From Protaetiibacter intestinalis (GTDB lineage: Bacteria; Actinomycetota; Actinomycetes; Actinomycetales; Microbacteriaceae): a stretch of 64,000 bases of DNA. Position 1 is the first letter of the stretch. Each line of letters begins with the position of its first letter. The notes below the pieces were generated by a model. The model was not told where the DNA came from. It saw nothing but the letters and a program-made list of their open reading frames with translations, and did not search any database. Location: assembly GCF_003627075.1 (NCBI RefSeq), contig NZ_CP032630.1:2728001-2792000 (forward strand), written 5' to 3'. Both the position numbers and the translations under genes were made by a program. Shown one piece after another: positions 32,308 to 39,767 of the stretch.

Positions 32308-33840
32308 CTAGCCGATCCGGCGCATCGCGTTCGCGATCGCCACGGCGCGCAGGGGCGCGGCCGCCTTGTTCTGGGCCTCCAGGTGCTCGCTCGCCGGGTC
32401 GGAGTCGGCCACGAGCCCGGCACCCGCCTGCACGTACGCCGTGTCGCCCACGAGCGTCGCGGTGCGGATCGCGATCGCCAGGTCGGCATCCCCCGCGAGG
32501 TCGAAGTAGCCCACCACGCCGCCGTAGAGGCCGCGCTGGGCGACCTCCAGCTCGTCGATGATCTCGAGCGCGCGGGGCTTCGGAGCGCCCGAGAGCGTGC
32601 CCGCGGGGAAGGTGGCCCGGAACGCGTCGATCGCCGTGGCATCCGCGCGCAGGTCGCCCTCGACGCTCGAGACGAGGTGCATGATGTGGCTGAACCGCTC
32701 GACCTGCATGAACTCGGTCACCTCGACCGTGCCGGCCGCGCAGACGCGCGACAGGTCGTTGCGCGCCAGGTCGACGAGCATGAGGTGCTCGGCCTGCTCC
32801 TTCGGGTCGGCGAGCAGCTCGTCGGCGAGTTCGACGTCGCGCTCCGGGGTCTCGCCGCGGGGGCGGGATCCGGCGATCGGATGCGTGAAGACGCGCCCGT
32901 GCTGCACCTTGACGAGGGCCTCGGGCGAGCTGCCGACGATCGCGTACGGCTCGCCCGCGGGCGTCTCGAGGCTCAGCAGGTACATGTACGGGCTCGGATT
33001 GAGCACCCGCAGCACGCGGTACACCTCGAGCGGCGAGGCGGCGAGCTCGTGGTCGAAACGCTGCGAGATGACCACCTGGAAGACGTCGCCGTCGCGGATG
33101 AAGTCCTTCGAGCGCACCACGGAGGCCTGGAAGGCCTCGGCGGCGATGCGCGCGCGCGGCTCGGGAGCCACCGTCAGATCCACCTGCGCGAGCTGGGCGG
33201 CGCTCGGCTGGGCGAGCGCGTGCTGCAGCGCGTCGAGCCGCTCCTGCGCGTCGGCCCAGGAGGCATCCGGGGTCGTCGCGCCGTCGTTGAGCACGGCGGC
33301 GATGAGCGTCGCGGTGCCCGTGCGGTGGTCGAGGGCCACGAGCTCCGAGACGAAGGCGAGCGCCTGACCCGGGATCGGCACCTCGGCGGGCGGCACCTCG
33401 GGCAGGTGCTCGAGCTGGCGCACCGCCTCCCAGCCGATGAAGCCGACCAGCCCGCCCGTGAGCGGCGGATGACCGGGCAGCGGCGGGGTGCTCCAGCGGT
33501 CGTAGAGCCGGGCGAGAGCCTCGAGCGGCGCGGACGGGGCCTCCGCGCCGAGCGCGCGGGCGGCATCCAGCCCGTAGTCGAGCCAGACGGCGCGGTCGCC
33601 GTCGTCGTCCCGCAGCTGGGTGAGCACCCCGAGGGAGCCGGCACCCACGAACGACCAGCGCGACCAGATGCCGCCCTGCTCGGCCGACTCGAGCAGGAAG
33701 GTGCCGGGCTTGCCGTCCGCGACCTTCCGGTAGACGCCCACCGGCGTCTCGCCGTCGGCGAAGAGCTCGCGCAGCACCGGCACGACCCGGTGCCCGGCGG
33801 CGACGGCGGCGTCGAACTCGGCGCGCGTGGTGGTGGTCAC
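32308..33840 (-). CDS. trpE: Anthranilate synthase component I
   Basis: TrpE makes anthranilate from chorismate, using ammonia delivered by the glutaminase TrpG (not in this window). The 510-aa protein has the tryptophan feedback motif LLESAEQGG near residue 49, the chorismate domain with [14 protein letters not shown] near 325, and [19 protein letters not shown] near 415. The GTG start overlaps the hisI stop (GTGA), leaving no room for a leader peptide or attenuator directly before trpE. Expression is therefore tied to the his genes unless an internal promoter exists. Confidence 0.96.
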   Translation of the reverse strand: MTTTTRAEFDAAVAAGHRVVPVLRELFADGETPVGVYRKVADGKPGTFLLESAEQGGIWSRWSFVGAGSLGVLTQLRDDDGDRAVWLDYGLDAARALGAEAPSAPLEALARLYDRWSTPPLPGHPPLTGGLVGFIGWEAVRQLEHLPEVPPAEVPIPGQALAFVSELVALDHRTGTATLIAAVLNDGATTPDASWADAQERLDALQHALAQPSAAQLAQVDLTVAPEPRARIAAEAFQASVVRSKDFIRDGDVFQVVISQRFDHELAASPLEVYRVLRVLNPSPYMYLLSLETPAGEPYAIVGSSPEALVKVQHGRVFTHPIAGSRPRGETPERDVELADELLADPKEQAEHLMLVDLARNDLSRVCAAGTVEVTEFMQVERFSHIMHLVSSVEGDLRADATAIDAFRATFPAGTLSGAPKPRALEIIDELEVAQRGLYGGVVGYFDLAGDADLAIAIRTATLVGDTAYVQAGAGLVADSDPASEHLEAQNKAAAPLRAVAIANAMRRIG

Positions 33841-34214
33841 GAGGCGTTCTCCGTGGATTCTCCGATGACGGGGTCGAGCGGGTCGACGTCGAAGCAGCTG
33901 TGCGCGCCCGTGTGGCAGGCGGGACCGAGCTGCTCGACCTGGACCAGCAGCGTATCGCCGTCGCAGTCGAGCGCGGCGGCCCTCACGTACTGGCGGTTGC
34001 CGGAGGTGTCGCCCTTGCGCCAGTACTCCTGGCGGCTGCGGGACCAGAACGTCACGCGCCCCTCGGTGAGGGTGCGGCGCAGCGCCTCGGCGTCCATGTA
34101 GCCGAGCATGAGCACCTCGCGGGTGTCGTGCTGCTGGATGATCGCCGGCAGCAGGCCGTCCGCGTCGAAACGCGCCCGTGCCACGGTGTCGTCGATGGTG
34201 TCCGCGGTGCTCAT
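33837..34214 (-). CDS. hisI: Phosphoribosyl-AMP cyclohydrolase
   Basis: HisI opens the adenine ring of phosphoribosyl-AMP, step three of histidine synthesis. The 125-aa protein is the single-domain form, separate from HisE. The zinc and magnesium ligands are visible in LDCDGDTLL and CHTGAHSCF, and the conserved [12 protein letters not shown] and [14 protein letters not shown] are present. The ATG at 34212-34214 overlaps the hisF stop; its own stop overlaps trpE. This his-trp join is familiar in actinobacteria. Confidence 0.96.
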   Translation of the reverse strand: MSTADTIDDTVARARFDADGLLPAIIQQHDTREVLMLGYMDAEALRRTLTEGRVTFWSRSRQEYWRKGDTSGNRQYVRAAALDCDGDTLLVQVEQLGPACHTGAHSCFDVDPLDPVIGESTENAS

Positions 34215-34972
34215 CTGACCTCGATCCCCGCCTCGCCGAGGGCGTGCTTGACGTCGCCGACGGTCAGCTCGCCGTTGTGGAACACGGATGCGGCGAGCAC
34301 GGCATCCGCGCCCGCCTCGACCGCGGGCGCGAAGTCGCGCGCGGCGCCCGCTCCCCCGCTCGCGATGACCGGCACGCGCGAGAGCTCCCGCATCGCGGCG
34401 ACGAGCTCCAGATCGAAGCCCGCCTTGGTGCCGTCGGCGTCGATCGAGTTCACGAGCAGCTCGCCGGCGCCCCGCTCGATCGCCTCGCGCGCCCAGTCGA
34501 GGGCGTCGCGGTCGGTCTCCGTGCGGCCGCCGTGCGTCGTCACGACGAAACCGGAGGCGGTGCGGTCGGTGCGCTTGACGTCGAGCGACAGCACGCACAC
34601 CTGTGCGCCGAAGCGGTCGGCGATCTCGTCGATCAGCTCGGGGCGCGCGAGGGCGGCCGAGTTGACGCCCACCTTGTCGGCGCCGTGCCCGAGCAGGCGG
34701 GCCACATCCTCCGTCGAACGCACGCCACCGCCCACCGTGAGCGGGATGAACACCTGCTCGGCGGTCGCGGTGACGGTGTCGTACATCGTGGAGCGGTCCT
34801 CGACCGTCGCGGTGACGTCGAGGAAGGTGATCTCGTCGGCCCCCTGCTCGAAGTACTTCGCGGCGAGCTCGACGGGGTCCCCGGCGTCGCGCAGCCCCTG
34901 GAAGTTCACGCCCTTGACGACGCGGCCGGCGGCCACGTCGAGACAGGGGATGACGCGGACGACGACGCTCAT
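34211..34972 (-). CDS. hisF: Imidazole glycerol phosphate synthase subunit HisF
   Basis: HisF is the cyclase half of IGP synthase; with the glutaminase HisH it produces imidazole glycerol phosphate and AICAR. The 253-aa TIM barrel has the catalytic aspartates Asp12 ([14 protein letters not shown]) and Asp131 (LSLDVKR), with [12 protein letters not shown] near 177 and the phosphate loops GGGVRS and ASGGAG. HisH is not in this window. The start overlaps the hisG stop by one base (TGATG). Confidence 0.97.
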   Translation of the reverse strand: MSVVVRVIPCLDVAAGRVVKGVNFQGLRDAGDPVELAAKYFEQGADEITFLDVTATVEDRSTMYDTVTATAEQVFIPLTVGGGVRSTEDVARLLGHGADKVGVNSAALARPELIDEIADRFGAQVCVLSLDVKRTDRTASGFVVTTHGGRTETDRDALDWAREAIERGAGELLVNSIDADGTKAGFDLELVAAMRELSRVPVIASGGAGAARDFAPAVEAGADAVLAASVFHNGELTVGDVKHALGEAGIEVR

Positions 34973-35811
34973 CAGATCCTCGCGGCGTGGATGGCGCTCA
35001 CCAGGATCGCGCGGGCGCCGATCGCGTAGAGCTCGTCCATGACGTGGTTCATCTCGGTGCGCGGCACCATGACGCGCACCGCCACCCAGCCGGTGTCGCG
35101 CAGCGGCGACACCGTCGGCGACTCGAGGCCCGGCGTGATCGCCGAGGCCTGCTCGATGAGCTCCGCGGGCAGGTCGTAGTCGATGAGCACGTACTGGTGG
35201 GCGACGATGACGCCCTGGATGCGGCGGCGCAGCGTCTCGAGACCCGGCACCTCCTCGCGCGCGGCGATGAGCACGGCGCTCGACTCGAGGATGACGGGGC
35301 CGAAGATCTCGAGCCCCTGCTTCTTCAGGGTGCTGCCCGTCTCGACGACGTCGGCCACGGCATCCGCGACCCCGAGCCGGACGGCCGACTCGACCGCGCC
35401 GTCGAGGCGCACGACCGTGGCGGTGACACCCTCGGCCTCGAGGAAGTCGCGCACCAGGGCGTCGTAGCTCGTCGCGACGCGCACACCCTGCAGGTCCTGC
35501 AGGGTCTGGTAGCGGCCGATCGGACCCGCGAAGCGGAACGTGGAGGCACCGAAGTCGAGCGCGTCGATCTCGAGGGCGGCGGAGTGCGAGTCGAGCAGCA
35601 GGTCGCGGCCCGTGATGCCCACGTCGAGGGCGCCGGAGCCGACGTAGGTGGCGATGTCGCGGGGACGCAGGTAGAAGAACTCGACGTCGTTGCGCGGGTC
35701 CGCGACGATGAGCTCCTTCGGGTCGCGGCGCGTGGCGTAGCCGGCCTCGTGGAGCATCGAGGTGGCGGTCTCCGACAGCGTGCCCTTGTTGGGCACGGCG
35801 ATTCTCAGCAT
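34972..35811 (-). CDS. hisG: ATP phosphoribosyltransferase, long form
   Basis: HisG joins ATP and PRPP, the committed and histidine-inhibited step. At 279 aa it is the long form, with a C-terminal ACT-like regulatory domain (about 205-279, including [20 protein letters not shown]), so it needs no HisZ partner. The catalytic part starts [13 protein letters not shown] and has VGITGRDLL and the PRPP loop region [14 protein letters not shown]. The 45-bp gap to hisE shows only a short inverted pair (TCTGTG/CACACA). Confidence 0.96.
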   Translation of the reverse strand: MLRIAVPNKGTLSETATSMLHEAGYATRRDPKELIVADPRNDVEFFYLRPRDIATYVGSGALDVGITGRDLLLDSHSAALEIDALDFGASTFRFAGPIGRYQTLQDLQGVRVATSYDALVRDFLEAEGVTATVVRLDGAVESAVRLGVADAVADVVETGSTLKKQGLEIFGPVILESSAVLIAAREEVPGLETLRRRIQGVIVAHQYVLIDYDLPAELIEQASAITPGLESPTVSPLRDTGWVAVRVMVPRTEMNHVMDELYAIGARAILVSAIHAARI

Positions 35812-35856
35812 GTCTGTGCTTTCTGTGTGTGAACGGTCATCGGCGGGGATGGCGGT

Positions 35857-36120
35857 TCACAGATGTCGTTCGACGTCCTCGAGGGTCAGACCCTTCGCGA
35901 GCATGAGCACCTGCAGGTGGTAGAGCAGCTGCGAGATCTCCTCCGCCGTCTCGGCGTCGGACTGGTACTCGGCGGCCATCCACACCTCGGCGGCCTCCTC
36001 GACGATCTTCTTGCCGATCGCGTGCACGCCCGCGTCGAGCTCCTGGACGGTGCGCGAGCCCTCGGGTCGCGCGACGGCCTTGGCGCTGAGCTCCTCGAAG
36101 AGGGCGTCGAAGGTCTTCAC
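35857..36120 (-). CDS. hisE: Phosphoribosyl-ATP pyrophosphatase
   Basis: HisE removes pyrophosphate from phosphoribosyl-ATP, step two of histidine synthesis. The 87-aa all-helical protein has the MazG-like metal motif [13 protein letters not shown] and the later [14 protein letters not shown]. It heads the hisE-hisG-hisF-hisI-trp run. The GTG start is supported by TAACCT ending 6 nt upstream, so the whole his-trp run may begin on a leaderless message. Confidence 0.95.
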   Translation of the reverse strand: MKTFDALFEELSAKAVARPEGSRTVQELDAGVHAIGKKIVEEAAEVWMAAEYQSDAETAEEISQLLYHLQVLMLAKGLTLEDVERHL

Positions 36121-36126
36121 CCGGCT

Positions 36127-36132
36127 AGGTTA
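36127..36132 (-). promoter_or_regulatory. -10 hexamer of hisE (leaderless)
   Basis: TAACCT ends 6 nt before the hisE GTG. It would start the his-trp run. No T-box or attenuator-like structure lies between it and hisE. Confidence 0.55.
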
Positions 36133-36171
36133 CCGGGCCGCGGGGGTGGCGTCCGACGCATCCGACCTCAT

Positions 36172-36241
36172 CCGCAACTCAGGAAACGGCGGACATCCAT
36201 GCCCACCCGGCCGCGAGGCGGCCGAATCTCCTGAGTTGCGG
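36172..36241. repeat. Intergenic palindromic element, CAACTCAGGA type (copy 1 of a tandem pair)
   Basis: The perfect arms CCGCAACTCAGGA (36172-36184) and TCCTGAGTTGCGG (36229-36241) bound 70 bp. The interior GGCCGCGAGGCGGCC can fold further. It lies between the FKBP gene and hisE, which run in the same direction. Confidence 0.72.
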
Positions 36242-36253
36242 AACCCGGAGTTC

Positions 36254-36323
36254 CCGCAACTCAGGAAGAAGCCCGGATGCAGCGGCGAACCGACGCCTCC
36301 GGGCTTCTTCTCCTGAGTTGCGG
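36254..36323. repeat. Intergenic palindromic element, CAACTCAGGA type (copy 2 of a tandem pair)
   Basis: CCGCAACTCAGGA (36254-36266) continues into AGAAGCCCGGA, and both are repeated inverted at 36298-36323 with a two-base bulge. The result is a 24-bp near-perfect stem in a 70-bp element, starting 12 bp after copy 1. The two copies fill most of the 217-bp gap and could terminate the FKBP transcript or separate it from the his operon. Confidence 0.75.
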
Positions 36324-36337
36324 AAAGCGCGGGGTGG

Positions 36338-36706
36338 CTAGCGGACGCCGAGGAGGTCGATCACGAAGACGAGGGTGCGGCCGCCGAGGCGGTGACCGGA
36401 ACCGGCGGGGCCGTAGGCCTGCGCGGGCGGAACGACGAGCTGGCGGCGTCCGCCGACCTTCATGCCCGGGATGCCGTCCTGCCAGCCCTTGATGAGCCCG
36501 GCGAGCGGGAACTGGATCGAGGCGCCGCGATCCCAGCTGGCGTCGAACTGCTCGCCCGTCTCGAAGTCGACGCCCACGTAGTGCACGTCGACGGTCGCGC
36601 CGGGGGTGGCCTCCGCGCCGTCGCCGACCTCGAGGTCGGTGATGACGAGCTCGGTGGGCGCGGGGCCCTCGATGAAGTCGATCTCGGGCTTGGTCTTGTC
36701 GCTCAT
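36338..36706 (-). CDS. FKBP-type peptidyl-prolyl isomerase
   Basis: This 122-aa single-domain FKBP catalyses proline cis-trans isomerisation. Family residues are visible in VHYVGVDFETGEQFDASW, the hydrophobic pocket FPLAGLIKGWQDGIPGMKVGGRR and VPPAQAYG, with the final strand LVFVIDLLGV. No signal peptide is present, so it is cytosolic. The ATG follows a TAGCCT hexamer by 6 nt. It stands between rpe and the his operon and is followed by the tandem palindromic elements. Confidence 0.93.
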   Translation of the reverse strand: MSDKTKPEIDFIEGPAPTELVITDLEVGDGAEATPGATVDVHYVGVDFETGEQFDASWDRGASIQFPLAGLIKGWQDGIPGMKVGGRRQLVVPPAQAYGPAGSGHRLGGRTLVFVIDLLGVR

Positions 36707-36712
36707 GCGTCC

Positions 36713-36718
36713 AGGCTA
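36713..36718 (-). promoter_or_regulatory. -10 hexamer of the FKBP gene overlapping the rpe stop
   Basis: TAGCCT ends 6 nt before the ATG at 36706. Its TAG (36716-36718) is the rpe stop codon. Confidence 0.55.
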
Positions 36719-37387
36719 GTGCGCGTGCGCGGCGGATGCCGCCTCGCGCAGGCCCGCGATCGCGGCGTCCACGTCGGCGGCGCCGTAGACCGAGGAGCCG
36801 GCGACGAAGGTGTCGGCGCCCGCCTCGGCCGCGATGCCGATGGTGTCGAGGGCGATGCCGCCGTCGACCTGCAGCCAGAGGTCGATGCCGTGGCGCTCCG
36901 CGGCCGCACGCAGGGCGCGCAGCTTCGGCATCATGTCGGCCATGAAGCTCTGCCCGCCGAAGCCGGGCTCGACCGTCATCACGAGCACCTGGTCGAACTC
37001 GGGCAGCAGCTCGAGGTACGGCTCGACGGCGGTGCCGGGCTTGAGGGCGAGCGAGGCGCGCGCGCCGATCCCGCGGATGCGCCGGGCCAGGGCCGCCGGG
37101 TCGAGGCTCGCCTCGGCGTGGAAGGTGACGGAGAACACGCCGAGCTCCGCGTAGCCGGGCGCCCAGCGGTCGGCATCCGAGATCATGAGGTGCACGTCGA
37201 GCGGGATCGGGGAGACGCGCTGCACGGCCTCGACCATCTGCGGGCCGAAGGTGAGGTTCGGCACGAAGTGGTTGTCCATGACGTCGACGTGCACCCCGTC
37301 GGCCGCGTGGATGCGCTCGACCTCGTGCTGGATGTTCGCCCAGTCGGCGGCGAGGATGCTCGGCTGGATGCGGGGTCCGGAACTCAC
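36716..37387 (-). CDS. rpe: Ribulose-phosphate 3-epimerase
   Basis: Rpe interconverts ribulose 5-phosphate and xylulose 5-phosphate in the pentose phosphate pathway. The 223-aa TIM barrel has the metal-binding HVDVMDNHFVPNLTFG at about 33-48, DVHLMI near 64, VEPGFGGQSF near 141 and VDGGI near 174, the usual catalytic and phosphate-binding segments. The GTG start overlaps the rsmB stop (GTGA) and also follows a TAGGGT hexamer by 6 nt, so both coupled and leaderless expression are possible. Confidence 0.96.
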   Translation of the reverse strand: MSSGPRIQPSILAADWANIQHEVERIHAADGVHVDVMDNHFVPNLTFGPQMVEAVQRVSPIPLDVHLMISDADRWAPGYAELGVFSVTFHAEASLDPAALARRIRGIGARASLALKPGTAVEPYLELLPEFDQVLVMTVEPGFGGQSFMADMMPKLRALRAAAERHGIDLWLQVDGGIALDTIGIAAEAGADTFVAGSSVYGAADVDAAIAGLREAASAAHAH

Positions 37388-38760
37388 GCTTCGACCCTAG
37401 TGAGCAGTTGCACGAACATCGCGTCGGTCCCGTGGCGATGCGGCCACAACTGCGCCGAGTCGGCCGCCGGCAGCCCGAGCGAACGCCGCGCGACGCGCTC
37501 GAGCGCGGCCGGGGTGTCGAGGGTGCGCAGCTCCGGGTGCCGCGCGAGCGCGGCCCGCACCTGCTCGCGCGTCTCGGCCGGATGCGGCGAGCAGGTCACG
37601 TAGGCGAGCACACCCCCCGGCGCGAGGGCCGCGACGGCCGCGTCGAGCAGTTGCGCCTGCAGCGCGACGAGGGCGGCGAGGTCGTCGGGCGACTTGCGCC
37701 AGCGCGCCTCGGGCCGACGGCGGAGTGCCCCGAGGCCCGTGCACGGCGCGTCGAGCAGGATGCGGTCGAAGCGCTCCCCCGCCTCCCCGAAGCGTCGCCC
37801 GTCGCCCTCGACCACCTCGGGCGCGTCCGCACCGTCGCCGAAGACGCGCACGGCGTTGCGGACGAGGCCCGCACGCGCCGGCACGAGCTCGTTCGCCACG
37901 AGGTGCGCACCCGCGGCGGCCGCCTCCGCGGCCAACAGCGCCGCCTTGCCGCCGGGGCCGGCGCAGAGGTCGAGCCAGCGCTCCCCCGCCGCGATCGGCC
38001 GGGCGCGGCTGAGCGCGAGCGCCGCGAGCTGGGAGCCCTCGTCCTGCACGCGCACGCGACCGGCGGCCACCTCGGGCAGCCGGGCCGGGTCGCCGCCGCC
38101 CGAGCGCACGGCGAGCGGCGACACCTCGCCCGGGGCGAGGCCCTCCGCCTCGAGCCGGGTGGCATCCGCGAGACCGGGGAGCGCGACGAGCGCCACCCGC
38201 GGGGCGTCGTTGTCGGCCGCGAGCAACGCCTCGAGCTCGCCCTCCGCCCCCTCGAGCGCGAGGGCGTCGCGCAGCGCGTCGACGACCCACTCCGGATGCG
38301 AGGATGCGACCGCGAGGCGCGCCGATCCCGAGAGCCCCGCGACCGCCCGCTCGCGCCAGGATTCGGGGGTCTCGCGGCTCACCGTCCGCAGCACGCCGTT
38401 CACGAATCCCGCGGCCGAGGACTTGCGCGCGCGGCGCACGAGCTCGACCGACTCGTCGAGCACCGCGTGCGCGGCCACCCGCATCCCCAGCAGCTGGTGC
38501 GCCCCGAGCCGCAGCACGTCGAGCACGGGCGGGTCGATACGGCCCGCGGGACGGCGGGCCGCCAGCTCGAGCACGCGGTCGTAGTAGCCCTGCATGCGCA
38601 ACGTGCCGTAGACCAGCTCGGTCGCGAAGCCGGCGTCGGCGGGGTTCAGCTGCGCCTCCCGGATGCGCGCGGGCAGCAGCAGGTTCGCGTAGGCGTCGCT
38701 CTCACGCACCGCCGCGAGCACCTCGGCGGCCACCCGCCGCGCGGGCTGGATGCGGCTCAT
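37384..38760 (-). CDS. rsmB: 16S rRNA m5C967 methyltransferase RsmB
   Basis: RsmB methylates C967 of 16S rRNA. The 458-aa protein has an N-terminal NusB-like domain (about 1-145) and a C-terminal SAM-dependent methyltransferase domain. The SAM loop is in LDLCAGPGGKAALLA, the conserved cysteine is in DAPCTGLG, and the nucleophile cysteine is in YVTCSPHPAE. The ATG at 38758-38760 overlaps the fmt stop. The priA-fmt-rsmB-rpe order is common in actinobacteria. Confidence 0.95.
   Translation of the reverse strand: MSRIQPARRVAAEVLAAVRESDAYANLLLPARIREAQLNPADAGFATELVYGTLRMQGYYDRVLELAARRPAGRIDPPVLDVLRLGAHQLLGMRVAAHAVLDESVELVRRARKSSAAGFVNGVLRTVSRETPESWRERAVAGLSGSARLAVASSHPEWVVDALRDALALEGAEGELEALLAADNDAPRVALVALPGLADATRLEAEGLAPGEVSPLAVRSGGGDPARLPEVAAGRVRVQDEGSQLAALALSRARPIAAGERWLDLCAGPGGKAALLAAEAAAAGAHLVANELVPARAGLVRNAVRVFGDGADAPEVVEGDGRRFGEAGERFDRILLDAPCTGLGALRRRPEARWRKSPDDLAALVALQAQLLDAAVAALAPGGVLAYVTCSPHPAETREQVRAALARHPELRTLDTPAALERVARRSLGLPAADSAQLWPHRHGTDAMFVQLLTRVEA
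37394..37399 (-). promoter_or_regulatory. -10 hexamer of rpe inside the rsmB 3' end
   Basis: TAGGGT, within the last codons of rsmB, ends 6 nt before the rpe GTG. Confidence 0.45.
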
Positions 38761-39674
38761 CCGAACACCGAGGTGGCGCCGGCGGGGCGTCCGCGCCACC
38801 AGTCGGCGGCGGGCATGGCGCGCTTGCCGGCCGGCTGCACGGTTCGCAGCTCGAGCGGCTCGTCGCCCGTTCCCACGTGCACCGCCTTGCCGCGCTGCGC
38901 CAGGGCTCCCGGTGGCAGCTGCGCGGCGCCGTGGGCGATCGCGGCCTCGTGGATCTTGAAGCGCTCCCCGTCGAGGAGGGTCGTCGCGCCCGGCTCGGGG
39001 GTCACCCCGCGGATGAGCGCGTCGACACGGGCGACGGGCAGCGTCCAGTCGATGCGGCCGTCGTCGAGGGTGAGCTTCGGCGCGAGCGTCACCTCGCCCT
39101 CCTGCGGGATCGCGGTGGCGGTGCCGTCCTCGATCGCGTCGACGACGCCCACGAGCAGGCGGGCGCCGGAGACGCTCAGCGCTTCGAGCAGGTGGCCGGC
39201 GGTCTGCACGCGTCCGACGGTGGCGCGCTCCATCGCGAACACGGGGCCGGCGTCCAGCTCCTCCACGAGCTGGAAGACGGCGGCGCCCGTCTCGGCGTCG
39301 CCCGCCATGACGGCGCGCTGCACGGGAGCGGCGCCCCGCCAGCGCGGCAGCAGCGAGAAGTGCAGGTTGATCCAGCCGTGCCGCGGGGCGCTCAGCACGG
39401 GTTCGCGGATGAGGCCCCCGTAGGCCACCACGACGCCGAGGTCCGCCTCGAGGGCGAGCAGCTCAGCCGTGACGGTCGCGAGCCGGTTGGCCTTGATGAC
39501 CCGGATGCCCGCCTCCTCCGCGAGCTCGGCGACGGGCGTCGGCGTGAGCACGCGCTTGCGCCCCTGTGGTGCGTCCTCCCGTGTCACCACCGCGACCACC
39601 TCGTGGCGCGAGTCGAGCAGCGCCCGCAGGCTCGGCACGGCGGCGGCGGGGCTCCCCGCGAAGATCAGGCGCAT
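38757..39674 (-). CDS. fmt: Methionyl-tRNA formyltransferase
   Basis: Fmt formylates the initiator Met-tRNA with 10-formyl-tetrahydrofolate. The 305-aa protein has the catalytic triad equivalents Asn103, His105 (INLHFSLLPRWRGAAP) and Asp141 (ELDAGPV), and the C-terminal tRNA-binding domain from about 205. The start is the ATG beginning MRLIFAGSP, with a run of six G before it like coaE. The frame stays open further upstream but would run through the palindromic element, so I rejected an earlier start. Confidence 0.96.
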   Translation of the reverse strand: MRLIFAGSPAAAVPSLRALLDSRHEVVAVVTREDAPQGRKRVLTPTPVAELAEEAGIRVIKANRLATVTAELLALEADLGVVVAYGGLIREPVLSAPRHGWINLHFSLLPRWRGAAPVQRAVMAGDAETGAAVFQLVEELDAGPVFAMERATVGRVQTAGHLLEALSVSGARLLVGVVDAIEDGTATAIPQEGEVTLAPKLTLDDGRIDWTLPVARVDALIRGVTPEPGATTLLDGERFKIHEAAIAHGAAQLPPGALAQRGKAVHVGTGDEPLELRTVQPAGKRAMPAADWWRGRPAGATSVFG

Positions 39675-39690
39675 CCCCCCATCCTGCCCT

Positions 39691-39760
39691 GTCCGCGAAA
39701 GTACGTCCTTTTGGGGCCGACACGCCGTCAGCGGGCCCAAAAGTACGTACTTTCGGGGAC
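39691..39760. repeat. Intergenic inverted repeat, AAAGTACGT type
   Basis: CGAAAGTACGTCCTTTTGGG (39696-39715) and its inverted copy at 39736-39755 differ at one position. With the flanking GTCC and GGAC the element is 70 bp. Each arm contains TACTTT on the minus strand. It lies between priA and fmt. Its length matches the CAACTCAGGA elements but the sequence is unrelated. Confidence 0.68.
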
Positions 39761-39767
39761 GTCGAGG

